A stretch of 38,874 nucleotides of DNA, from NCBI GenBank assembly GCA_035606355.1, contig DATNFO010000037.1, positions 1 to 38,874 of the forward strand. The letters are read 5' to 3'. This document shows, one piece after another, positions 32,279 through 38,874 of this stretch. The notes beneath the pieces are model-generated. The model did not search any database and was not told where the DNA came from. It saw only the letters and a list, made by a program, of their open reading frames with translations. This DNA is from Sulfopaludibacter sp035606355 (GTDB lineage: Bacteria > Acidobacteriota > Terriglobia > Bryobacterales > Bryobacteraceae). The position numbers and the translations under genes are program-made. Numbering within the stretch: the first letter of the stretch is position 1; each line of letters starts with the position of its first letter.

Positions 32279-33555
32279 CGGCCGGCGCGGCGCAGACAGT
32301 CTCGCTAGCGGTGCAGGTGATCGCGCTCCTGCTGTTCCTCGCAGGAGCGGTCAGTTTCGTGTTACTGCTGAGGGGCTGTTTCGCCCTGCGGCGGCTCGGG
32401 CGCGTGAGTTCCCGCGACGATACGCTGGTGTTGCTGAAAAGCGCCATGGTGCCGCAGATCAGCGTAGTCTACGCGGCGCAGGACGCGCTTCCGGAAACGC
32501 GCAAGGCGGTGCGTCTGCTGATCGATCTTCACTCCGCCAATCACGAAGTGGTGCTGGCGCTGCACGGCGTGACGCCCGAAGTCCTGGAGGAATGGAGGCG
32601 CGAGTTCCAGTTGTTCGAGACGCCGCGCAGTGTTGAGGCGCGCGGAGTGTGGGAAGCGCAAAAGCCGACGCGGCTCGTCGTGCTGGATCTCGAGCCCTGC
32701 AGCCGCGCCGAAGCGCTGAAGACAGCCGTGCGGGCGTCTAACGGGACGTTCATCGGTTTCATCGATCCGCATGCGGAATTGAACATGGAAGTTTTGCTGC
32801 GGCTGCTGCGGCCGATGCTGGAACAGCCGGACGAGGTTGTGGCCTGCTGCGGCACGGCGCCACCGGTTCCCAAAGCGAGTCTTGCGGGCCGCTTCGCAGC
32901 CATCGAAATGCTTCGTCACTGGCTGACGCGCGGCGCCGCCTTCGCCTCATGGAACATGGTCACGCCGGGACCCGGTTGGGCGGTGGTAGTCAGGCGGGAG
33001 CCCTTGCTGAATGCCGCCGGCGCCTGGGAGCGGCCCATGGAACTAGTGCTCAATCTGCATGGACACGCGCGCGCGAAGCGCAACAAGTTCAAGGTGGCGT
33101 TTTTGCCGCACCGCGTGAGCACGCTTCCCGCCGCGGGCGATTTGAAGGGACTGCGCGAACTGGTACGGCGCGATCAGAGGTCCATTGCGTCGGCGTGGCG
33201 GTATGCGAAGCAGGTTTCGGGAGGCAGGCGCGCGATCGGCTGGGGCTTGCCGGCGTTGCGCGCGGACCGGCTTTGGCGGCCGCTGCTGGAAACTCTGGGA
33301 TACGTGCTCGCCATCGGTGGATTCGCCGCCGGACTGGTGAGCTGGCGCGTGCTGGTGCTGTTCCTGCTGTGCACGGTCGCGACAGGTATGCTGGTCTCAA
33401 TGGCGGCAGTGATTCTGCGCGAGCTTGCGGAATTTCAAGGGAGCGATCCGGTGGAACTCGCGGGGACGTTTTTTTCGGCGATCCCGGAGAATTTGGGCTA
33501 CCGTCAGTTGCGCAATCTGTGGTTGATCGCGGGATTGTGGGACAAGGGGGACTGA
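32275..33555 (+). CDS. Membrane GT2-like protein with degenerate catalytic motifs
   Basis: The 426-residue product starts at GTG 32275 in a GTGA overlap, with a G-rich stretch just upstream as a possible Shine-Dalgarno. One N-terminal and two C-terminal helices (LETLGYVLAIGGFAAGLVSW; VLVLFLLCTVATGMLVSMAA) place it in the membrane. The middle has the layout of a family-2 glycosyltransferase: PQISVVYAAQDALPETRKAV, NGTFIGFIDPHAELNMEVLL, and FKVAFLPHRVSTLPAAG. The DxD position reads DPH, the acidic ED position reads PME, and the QxxRW motif is only QRSIASAW. It may be a catalytically dead relative used for binding, or a divergent enzyme. It would act at the inner membrane. Confidence 0.7.
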   Translation: MTAGAAQTVSLAVQVIALLLFLAGAVSFVLLLRGCFALRRLGRVSSRDDTLVLLKSAMVPQISVVYAAQDALPETRKAVRLLIDLHSANHEVVLALHGVTPEVLEEWRREFQLFETPRSVEARGVWEAQKPTRLVVLDLEPCSRAEALKTAVRASNGTFIGFIDPHAELNMEVLLRLLRPMLEQPDEVVACCGTAPPVPKASLAGRFAAIEMLRHWLTRGAAFASWNMVTPGPGWAVVVRREPLLNAAGAWERPMELVLNLHGHARAKRNKFKVAFLPHRVSTLPAAGDLKGLRELVRRDQRSIASAWRYAKQVSGGRRAIGWGLPALRADRLWRPLLETLGYVLAIGGFAAGLVSWRVLVLFLLCTVATGMLVSMAAVILRELAEFQGSDPVELAGTFFSAIPENLGYRQLRNLWLIAGLWDKGD

Positions 33556-33561
33556 GAGACC

Positions 33562-33921
33562 ATGGGACTTCCGTTTTCGGCAATTCGCTGCCCCCGCGAG
33601 GCAACCATTGACGATCCGATGGCCTTTACGGTCGAGGCGCACCGTTCCCGGTTTCTGATCGAACATGCGGAGCCGGCCTATCCGCCCGCGGCCATCGCTC
33701 AGGAGATCGAAGGAACGGTGACGCTGGACGTTCGGGTAGACGCGGACGGGGGCATCGAATGCGTGACAGTCCGGTCCGGGAATCCCATTCTGGCCGAAGT
33801 CGCGGTTGCGGCCGTGCGGCAGTGGAAGTACGAGGGTCTGAAGATCAATGGATCTCCGGTCGCGGTTGTTACCGATGTGGAGATGACATTTACGCTGCCC
33901 GGCACGGTGCGCAGCACATAG
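33562..33921 (+). CDS. TonB C-terminal-like domain protein without membrane anchor
   Basis: The 119-residue product has the TonB C-terminal fold signature: AEPAYPPAAIAQEIEGTVTL, then VRVDADGGIECVTVRSGNPI, AEVAVAAVRQWKYEGLKING. The N-terminal 20 residues are polar with no transmembrane segment or signal peptide, unlike TonB itself; it resembles the soluble TonB_C domains common in Acidobacteria. The gene is 6 nt after the GT2-like gene, the last in the operon. Direct role unknown; without an anchor it cannot act as a classical energy transducer. Confidence 0.8.
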   Translation: MGLPFSAIRCPREATIDDPMAFTVEAHRSRFLIEHAEPAYPPAAIAQEIEGTVTLDVRVDADGGIECVTVRSGNPILAEVAVAAVRQWKYEGLKINGSPVAVVTDVEMTFTLPGTVRST

Positions 33922-33938
33922 TGACGCCGGAAATAATT

Positions 33939-34082
33939 GTCCGTATCCCCGGCACCGTTTACCGCTCCCTTACGGTCACGGCTCCGTATGTACGTGATTC
34001 TGCTAACGGAGCCGCGACCGTAAGGAAGCGGTAAAAGGTGTATCGAAAGGCGAGTGGATCCCGACGAGAACACCAGCCGGAT
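33939..34082. repeat. Dispersed hairpin element, copy B (inverted)
   Basis: This is the element in the opposite orientation to copy A: the flank with GCCTTTCG and TTCTCGTCGG lies on the right, on the other strand. The core arms are 33958-33987 and 34006-34035 (30 bp, two mismatches), loop 18 nt. It lies between convergent genes (TonB-like ends 33921; secreted protein ends 34121), so it could terminate both transcripts. Confidence 0.9.
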
Positions 34083-34120
34083 GTGGGGCAGGGGATCCAA
34101 AAACCTGCCCCACATTAACC

Positions 34121-34444
34121 TTACTGCGCGAGAACGATTTTCGTTTTCGTGCCGCCGAGGCGGATTTCGACAAGCGCGCCGCTGACCAGACGCAGGGCGG
34201 TGTCTTCGAACTTCTTCTCGTTGGCTTCGAACTTCGCCGGAACATCCACCGTGCTCTTGCCGAGCACGAGAGTGATCTTATCCTGGCCCATGGAAAGCTT
34301 ATAGTCGCCGGCTTTCAACTGCGTGCCGTTCACGACGGTCGGCTGCGCGATGGTAATCGTGTAAGTGCGGTTACTCGGAACCGTCCCCGCGAAAGACAGG
34401 GCGAGGGCGAAGAGAATGAATCCGATTACGAGTTTCTTGATCAT
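34121..34444 (-). CDS. Small exported hypothetical protein
   Basis: A 107-residue protein with a signal peptide (MIKKLVIGFILFALALSFAG), then a beta-rich domain (TYTITIAQPTVVNGTQLKAG, GKSTVDVPAKFEANEKKFED) and TKTKIVLAQ at the end. AGGAGA lies about 8 nt before ATG 34444. No family was recognised with certainty. It is divergent from the 2-oxoglutarate enzyme gene. Confidence 0.8.
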   Translation of the reverse strand: MIKKLVIGFILFALALSFAGTVPSNRTYTITIAQPTVVNGTQLKAGDYKLSMGQDKITLVLGKSTVDVPAKFEANEKKFEDTALRLVSGALVEIRLGGTKTKIVLAQ

Positions 34445-34521
34445 GAGGGGTCTCCTGATTCGGATATTAGCACCACTTTATCGTGGTTCGCAAGCCGGAG
34501 AATCGCATTCGCGCGACGCTT

Positions 34522-34529
34522 GGTATGAT
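34522..34529 (+). promoter_or_regulatory. Extended -10 promoter of the 2-oxoglutarate enzyme gene
   Basis: TGGTATGAT at about 34521-34529 is an extended -10 (TGn followed by TATGAT), 26 nt before the ATG. No -35 box is evident. The same class of promoter and the same 26-nt spacing are seen before the radical SAM gene at 24278. Confidence 0.5.
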
Positions 34530-34555
34530 TAAAAAGAAAGTACTTTCCCTCTCAC

Positions 34556-37500
34556 ATGGCTGCAAAATCCGATCCGAATATGGGTGTCAATAGTTGGCTG
34601 GAAGATGAGTTATACCAGCAGTATCTCCATGACAAGTCCGCGGTAGACGATAGCTGGAAGCAGGTCTTCGCCGAGCCCCGGCCGGCGGCCCCGGCCACCA
34701 CCTCTACCTATACTCCCGCTGCTCCCTCCGCTCCGGTTTCGAACGGCGCCGGAACCGCTTCGGAGGGCGATTTACAGGCATTGCGCGGCGCCGCCGGACG
34801 AATCGCGGAGAACATGGCCGCGTCCGTTTCGATTCCGCTCGCCACCAGCCAGCGCACCATCGCCGTCAAGGTGATGGACGAGAATCGCCGCATCATCAAT
34901 CAGCATCGCGGGTTGACTGGGAAGGCCAAAGTCTCCTACACGCACCTGCTCGGCTGGGCGGTGGTGAAGGCTCTCGAAGAAATACCCGCCTTGAACTATG
35001 CCTACGCGGAAAAAGACCGGCAGCCGTATCGTGTGGTGCGTCCCAAGGTGAATCTCGGAATCGCCGTGGACGTTGCGGGCAAAGACGGCGCGCGCAGCCT
35101 GATGGTACCCAATATCAAGGATGCCGGCTCGCTCAGCTTTGCGCAGTATGTGGCCGCGTTTGACGATTTGGTGGCGCGCGCTCGCACCTCCAAGCTGACG
35201 CCCGCCGATTTTCAGGGAACCACGATTTCGCTGACCAACCCGGGAACCGTCGGCACCATGAGCTCGAATCCGCGCCTGATGCAGGGCCAAGGCGCGATCA
35301 TCGCCGCCGGCGCAATCGATTATCCGGCCGAGTATCGCGGCGCGGCCGAGGAGACCTGCGCCATACTCGGCATCAGCAAAGTGATGACCCTGAATTGCAC
35401 GTACGACCATCGCATCATTCAGGGCGCCGAATCCGGCGCGTTCCTCGGTCGCGTGCAAAGCCTGCTGGACGGCAAGGACGGCTTCTACGAAGAGGTGTTC
35501 GAGCACCTGCGGATGCCGCACCAACCGGTGCATTGGGAGACGGACAAGAATCCTCTTTTGCCGGGCATGACCCAGGCGCGCACCGCGGAGATCGCCAAGG
35601 AAGCGGGGATCATGCAGATGATCAACGCGTATCGCGTGCGCGGACACCTCATCGCGGATCTCGACCCGCTCGGGCAAGAGGCGAGCTATCACGCGGAGCT
35701 CGACCCGGAAACGTACGGACTCACCATCTGGGACCTCGATCGCGAATTTCTGACGGGCAGCCTCGGCGAAGTCGACAAGACCGTGAAGCCGGTCGCCACT
35801 CTGCGGGAGATTCTGGAGACGCTGCGGCAGACGTATTGCGGAAAAATCGGCTGCGAGTACATGAATATCCAGGTGCCCGAGCAGAAGGCGTGGCTGCAGC
35901 GGCGCATGGAGCCGCAGCGCAATTCCTGGCCGCTCGACGCCGTGACGCGCCGGCGCACGCTGCAGAATCTGCTGAACGCCGAGGGCTTTGAGCATTTTCT
36001 GCATTCGCGCTTCGTGGGTCAGAAGCGGTTCGCGCTGGAAGGTGGCGAGACCGCGCTGGCCATCATGGAAGAGATTCTCGAACGCGCCGCGTCGGACGGC
36101 GTCCACGAAGCCGTGATCGGCATGGCGCATCGCGGGCGCTTGAACATTCTGACCAACGTGGTCGGCAAAGACGTCAAACAGATCTTCAGCGAGTTCGAGG
36201 GCGAAGTGGACCCTTCGAGCACGCAAGGCTCGGGCGACGTGAAGTATCACCTGGGCGCGACGAGCGTCCGCAAGACGGAGAGCGGCCGCGAGATCATCGT
36301 CTCCGTAGCGCCGAACCCCAGCCACTTGGAAGCTGTCGATCCGGTAGTCGAGGGCATCGTGCGTCCCAAACAGGACCGGCTCGGCGACACGTCTCGCGCG
36401 CGCGTCATTCCGGTGCTGGTGCACGGCGATGCGGCGTTCGCCGGACAGGGCGTGGTCGCCGAGACGTTGAACCTTTCTCAGCTCGATGGATATTCAACCG
36501 GCGGCACGATTCACGTCGTCATCAACAACCAGATTGGCTTCACCACCAATCCCGACGAATCGCGCTCCACGCCATATTCCACGGACGTCGCCCGCGGTGT
36601 GCAGGCGCCGATCTTCCATGTGAACGGCGACGACCCCGATGCCGCCATCCGCGTCGTGCAGATCGCCTTCGATTACCGGCAGCAGTTCAAGAAAGACGTG
36701 GTGATCGACATGATCTGCTATCGCCGCCACGGTCATAACGAAGGCGACGATCCGAGTTACACGCAGCCCGTGATGTACCGCAAGATCAAAGAGCACCCGA
36801 GCGTCGGGACACTGTACGCGGAGCGGCTGGTGCGTGAGGGCGTGGTGACGGTGGATGAGGTCGCGGCAATGAAGAAGGCCGTCACGCAGCGGCTGAGCGA
36901 TGCCTACGACGCCGTGCAGAAACGCGCCGAGCATTACGAGTTCCAGGAACTCAGCGCGGTCGCCAGCGAGGAGATCAGCAGCTTTTGCCCGCGCACCAGC
37001 GTGAATCAGCAGGTGCTGGAGCGTGTCATTCGCGGCATCACGCAGTTTCCGGAGAATTTCCATCTGCATCCCAAGCTGCGCGGGTTTGTGGACAAGCGGC
37101 GTGACACCGTGGCAAAAGGAACGAACCTGGATTGGGCGTTCGGCGAGGCGTTGGCTTTCGGCACGCTCGTGCTGGAAGGCACGCCCGTGCGGCTGAGCGG
37201 GCAGGATTCCGGTCGCGGCACCTTCAGCCAGCGCCATCTCGCGTTTTACGATTCCGAAACCGGACAGCGCTACATTCCGATGCGGCACATCACGCCGGAC
37301 CAGGCGAAGTTCGATGTTTTCGACAGCTCACTGAGCGAGTACGCGGTGCTCGGTTTCGAGTTCGGCTACAGCGTCGCGGACCCGACCACGCTGGTGATTT
37401 GGGAAGCGCAATTCGGTGATTTCGCCAATGGCGCGCAGGTCATGATCGACCAGTTCATCTCCAGCGCGGAGACGAAATGGGGACAGCCGAGCGGCTTGAC

Positions 37501-38224
37501 GCTGCTGCTGCCGCACGGGTATGAAGGCCAGGGTCCGGAGCACTCAAGCGCACGCATCGAGCGCTTCCTGACGCTGTGCGCCGAAAACAACCTGCTGGTG
37601 TGCAATGTGACCACGCCCGCGCAGTACTTCCACTTATTGCGCAGGCAGATGTACGGCGGCCATGACCGTCGCGGCACCCGTAAGCCGCTCATCGTCTTCA
37701 CGCCGAAGAGTCTGCTGCGCCACCCCAAGGCCGTATCGGCGTTCAGCGATTTCACGACCGGCGGCTTCACCGAGATTCTGGGCGATTCTCACCTTGAAGA
37801 CGCGTCGCGCGTAAGCCGGGTGCTCTTCTGCTCCGGGAAGATTTACTACGATATTCTGGCGGCTCGCGAGGAACGTGGCGCGTCGCATGTAGCGCTGGCG
37901 CGCGTGGAGCAGTTGTATCCGTTCGCAGCGCAGCAGGCGACGGACATCCTTGCGCGATATCCCGCGACGGCGGAGGTGGTTTGGGCGCAGGAAGAGCCGA
38001 AGAACATGGGTCCGTGGCGCTTCATGCGGGAAACCATGGATCCGCTGCTGGAGGCTTCACGCCGCGAACTGCGCTACGTCGGGCGGCCGGAGAGCGCCAG
38101 TCCGGCCAGCGGGTCGGCAAAGCGGCACCAGCAGGAACTCGCCGAGATCCTGAACGACGCCCTGACCCCGGGAGCGATCTCGGAGACAAGAAGAGTACGA
38201 GTGGTGGCCCGCCGCAAAAAGTAG
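34556..38224 (+). CDS. kgd: Fused E2-E1 2-oxoglutarate dehydrogenase / decarboxylase
   Basis: A 1222-residue enzyme of the TCA cycle with the same layout as mycobacterial Kgd. Residues 10-40 are the E1 N-terminal signature (WLEDELYQQYLHDKSAVDDS). After a Pro/Ala linker comes an E2 succinyltransferase domain (about 90-330) with the catalytic TYDHRIIQGAESGAFLG (His285). There is no lipoyl domain. E1 follows from about 345: RVRGHLIADLDPLGQEASYH, GMAHRGRLNILTNVVGKD (His525 region), then the TPP/metal site HVNGDDPDAAIRVVQIAFDY and CYRRHGHNEGDDPSYTQP. The E1 C-terminal domain ends near 1190. It acts in the cytoplasm; the acyl chain carrier would come from a lipoyl-bearing partner (as in pyruvate dehydrogenase). 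Its stop is 5 nt before a repeat. Confidence 0.96.
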   Translation: MAAKSDPNMGVNSWLEDELYQQYLHDKSAVDDSWKQVFAEPRPAAPATTSTYTPAAPSAPVSNGAGTASEGDLQALRGAAGRIAENMAASVSIPLATSQRTIAVKVMDENRRIINQHRGLTGKAKVSYTHLLGWAVVKALEEIPALNYAYAEKDRQPYRVVRPKVNLGIAVDVAGKDGARSLMVPNIKDAGSLSFAQYVAAFDDLVARARTSKLTPADFQGTTISLTNPGTVGTMSSNPRLMQGQGAIIAAGAIDYPAEYRGAAEETCAILGISKVMTLNCTYDHRIIQGAESGAFLGRVQSLLDGKDGFYEEVFEHLRMPHQPVHWETDKNPLLPGMTQARTAEIAKEAGIMQMINAYRVRGHLIADLDPLGQEASYHAELDPETYGLTIWDLDREFLTGSLGEVDKTVKPVATLREILETLRQTYCGKIGCEYMNIQVPEQKAWLQRRMEPQRNSWPLDAVTRRRTLQNLLNAEGFEHFLHSRFVGQKRFALEGGETALAIMEEILERAASDGVHEAVIGMAHRGRLNILTNVVGKDVKQIFSEFEGEVDPSSTQGSGDVKYHLGATSVRKTESGREIIVSVAPNPSHLEAVDPVVEGIVRPKQDRLGDTSRARVIPVLVHGDAAFAGQGVVAETLNLSQLDGYSTGGTIHVVINNQIGFTTNPDESRSTPYSTDVARGVQAPIFHVNGDDPDAAIRVVQIAFDYRQQFKKDVVIDMICYRRHGHNEGDDPSYTQPVMYRKIKEHPSVGTLYAERLVREGVVTVDEVAAMKKAVTQRLSDAYDAVQKRAEHYEFQELSAVASEEISSFCPRTSVNQQVLERVIRGITQFPENFHLHPKLRGFVDKRRDTVAKGTNLDWAFGEALAFGTLVLEGTPVRLSGQDSGRGTFSQRHLAFYDSETGQRYIPMRHITPDQAKFDVFDSSLSEYAVLGFEFGYSVADPTTLVIWEAQFGDFANGAQVMIDQFISSAETKWGQPSGLTLLLPHGYEGQGPEHSSARIERFLTLCAENNLLVCNVTTPAQYFHLLRRQMYGGHDRRGTRKPLIVFTPKSLLRHPKAVSAFSDFTTGGFTEILGDSHLEDASRVSRVLFCSGKIYYDILAAREERGASHVALARVEQLYPFAAQQATDILARYPATAEVVWAQEEPKNMGPWRFMRETMDPLLEASRRELRYVGRPESASPASGSAKRHQQELAEILNDALTPGAISETRRVRVVARRKK

Positions 38225-38228
38225 CGGC

Positions 38229-38256
38229 AGTAGCGATCGGTCTCCAGACCGGTTGC
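38229..38256. repeat. Short hairpin repeat family, copy 2
   Basis: GATCGGTCTCCAGACCGG continues as GTTGCGCGC and matches 18299-18325 with one substitution. Only one half of the larger hairpin in copy 1 is present here. It begins 5 nt after the stop of the 2-oxoglutarate enzyme gene and could help terminate its transcript. Confidence 0.75.
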
Positions 38257-38303
38257 GCGCAATCTGTTCTCGTCGCGCTCCATTCGCGGCTTCCTCACGG
38301 GGC

Positions 38304-38377
38304 CGTGAAAGAATCCGGCTGCCGTTCTCGTCGCGCGCCATTCGCCTTTCGACACACAGTTTACCGCTTCCACGGGG
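38304..38377. repeat. Partial copy of the dispersed hairpin element (flank only)
   Basis: The left flank (GAATCCGGCTGCCGTTCTCG, TCGCGCGCCATTCGCC) and the start of the hairpin arm (TTTACCGCTTCCACGGGG) are present, but the second arm is missing; it runs straight into the next copy through CACGGGGCCGTG. An even shorter flank fragment precedes it at 38260-38300. This suggests tandem duplication with internal deletion. Confidence 0.8.
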
Positions 38378-38535
38378 CCGTGAAAAAATCCGGCTGTTGT
38401 TCTCGTCGCGCGCCATTCGCCTTTCGATGCACCTTTTACCGCTTCCTGACGGTCGCGGCTCCGTTAGCGGAGTCAAGTACACACGGAGCCGTGACCGTGA
38501 GGGAGCGGTAAAAGGTGCCGGGGACACGAGTGTGT
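38378..38535. repeat. Dispersed hairpin element, copy C
   Basis: Complete element: flank with AAATCCGGCTGTTGTTCTCG, then a hairpin with 36-bp arms 38429-38464 and 38483-38518 (three mismatches, 18-nt loop), then the right flank GGTGCCGGGGACACGAG shared with copies A and B. The extended arm begins GCACCTTTTACC and ends GGTAAAAGGTGC. Confidence 0.9.
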
Positions 38536-38570
38536 TTGAACGCGGCAAAAAGCAATTCGAGTTCGCCCCC

Positions 38571-38627
38571 CTACTCCCCAGGGGTCCATTTGACCCCTAG
38601 CACCGTGATGTCGTCCGAGCGTTCCGT
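38571..38627 (-). pseudogene. C-terminal relic of a PP2C/SpoIIE-type phosphatase
   Basis: On the minus strand the frame ending at TAG 38571 reads ERSDDITVLGVKWTPGE before the stop. The SDDITVL motif is the conserved end of SpoIIE/PP2C-like Ser/Thr phosphatases, where its aspartates bind metal. Upstream codons are replaced by the repeat element at 38624, so the rest of the gene is gone from this place. No other part was recognised to the window edge. Confidence 0.6.
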
Positions 38628-38756
38628 GAAAGAATCCGGCTGCCGTTCTCGTCGCCCTCCATTCGCCTTTCGATGCACCTTTTACCGCTTCCTGACGGTC
38701 GCGGCTCCGTTAGCGGAGTCAAGTACACACGGAGCCGTGACCGTAAGGGAGTAACC
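38624..38756. repeat. Dispersed hairpin element, copy D
   Basis: Same flank and orientation as copy C; left arm 38681-38710 and right arm 38729-38751, with the right arm cut short (a CGG deletion and loss of the AAAGG end). Its left edge joins the phosphatase relic directly. It is nearly identical to copy C through the hairpin, suggesting recent duplication. Confidence 0.85.
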
Positions 38757-38874
38757 ATGGCCCTGTGGGCCGCCGATAGAAATGAAAGTCGGCGTAGTGC
38801 ATCCTGGTATCGGTAGCGGCGCGTTTGAGGTCGGTATTCCGCTCTGGAGATGTTGAGGCCGAAGGGAGTTTGAC

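Larger units (their letters stand above)
38225..38874. other. Intergenic region filled by repeats
   Basis: After the 2-oxoglutarate enzyme there is no intact gene to the window edge. The region holds a copy of the short hairpin repeat (38229), a fragment of the large element's flank (38260-38300), three more copies of that element, and a relic of a phosphatase gene. From 38757 the sequence is not repeat; three minus-strand frames and three plus-strand frames show only short or ambiguous ORFs, including a possible peptide MKVGVVHPGIGSGAFEVG on the plus strand. It cannot be assigned. Confidence 0.7.

Noticed and set aside
34772..36424. 550-codon minus-strand ORF in the 2-oxoglutarate enzyme gene
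   Set aside because: Antisense to a well-supported gene, His/Arg-rich composition typical of GC-rich shadows.
38580..38598. AGGGGTC-CATTT-GACCCCT hairpin
   Set aside because: It is inside the phosphatase relic's coding part (LGVKWTP); probably a codon coincidence, with no T-tract.
38057..38754. Several overlapping ORFs rich in Arg/Ser on both strands
   Set aside because: They are read through the hairpin repeats; the same peptide (RMARDENGSRI-like) appears from each copy, so they are repeat artefacts.

Overview
The window looks like chromosome from a GC-rich member of the Acidobacteriota, most likely the Bryobacterales/Solibacteraceae. The reasons are family signatures read from the proteins, not a database search: a large secreted SBBP-repeat protein with the C-terminal domain first described in Solibacter (TIGR03437), an Asp-box/SBBP protein, a paired DUF1800 + DUF1501 operon, a PEP-CTERM protein, a PEGA-domain Ser/Thr kinase, and a fused E2-E1 2-oxoglutarate dehydrogenase. 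No phage, conjugation or CRISPR genes were seen.

Layout. 1-8.1 kb: cut end of an Asp-box/SBBP protein; a minus-strand cluster (zinc-ribbon RDD membrane protein, DUF2752 membrane protein, a 46-residue Cys/His mini-protein); a PEP-CTERM protein; alanine dehydrogenase; a giant SBBP/TIGR03437 protein; a HEAT protein; a small ORF. 8.1-13.4 kb: a secreted protein whose ribosome site lies in a hairpin, an MA-type peptidase with TPRs, a cytochrome c/copper monooxygenase fusion, and a self-contained regulator-SRPBCC pair. 13.4-18.4 kb: tRNA-Leu(UAG), the DUF1800/DUF1501 operon, then SIMPL-msrA-phosphoesterase. 18.4-24.1 kb: three very small coupled ORFs, a DinB protein, and the operon aroC-def-fmt-argJ-duplicated secreted protein. 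24.2-34.1 kb: a B12-type radical SAM protein, a PEGA kinase, and divergent from it a tightly packed five-gene operon (CHASE3 histidine kinase; REC-HPt-pseudoREC-REC regulator; membrane HEAT protein; degenerate membrane GT2; TonB C-terminal domain). 34.1-38.9 kb: a small secreted protein, the 1222-residue 2-oxoglutarate enzyme, and a repeat-filled tail holding a relic of a phosphatase gene.

Two dispersed repeat families stand out. One is an element of about 150 bp with a 30-36 bp near-perfect hairpin and a conserved flank; there are four hairpin copies, all near gene 3' ends. The other is a shorter hairpin family that has become the last codons of a phosphoesterase gene. The strongest candidates for undescribed biology are the five-gene phosphorelay/envelope operon at 27700-33921 and the hairpin repeat family. 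All functional calls are by eye from motifs.
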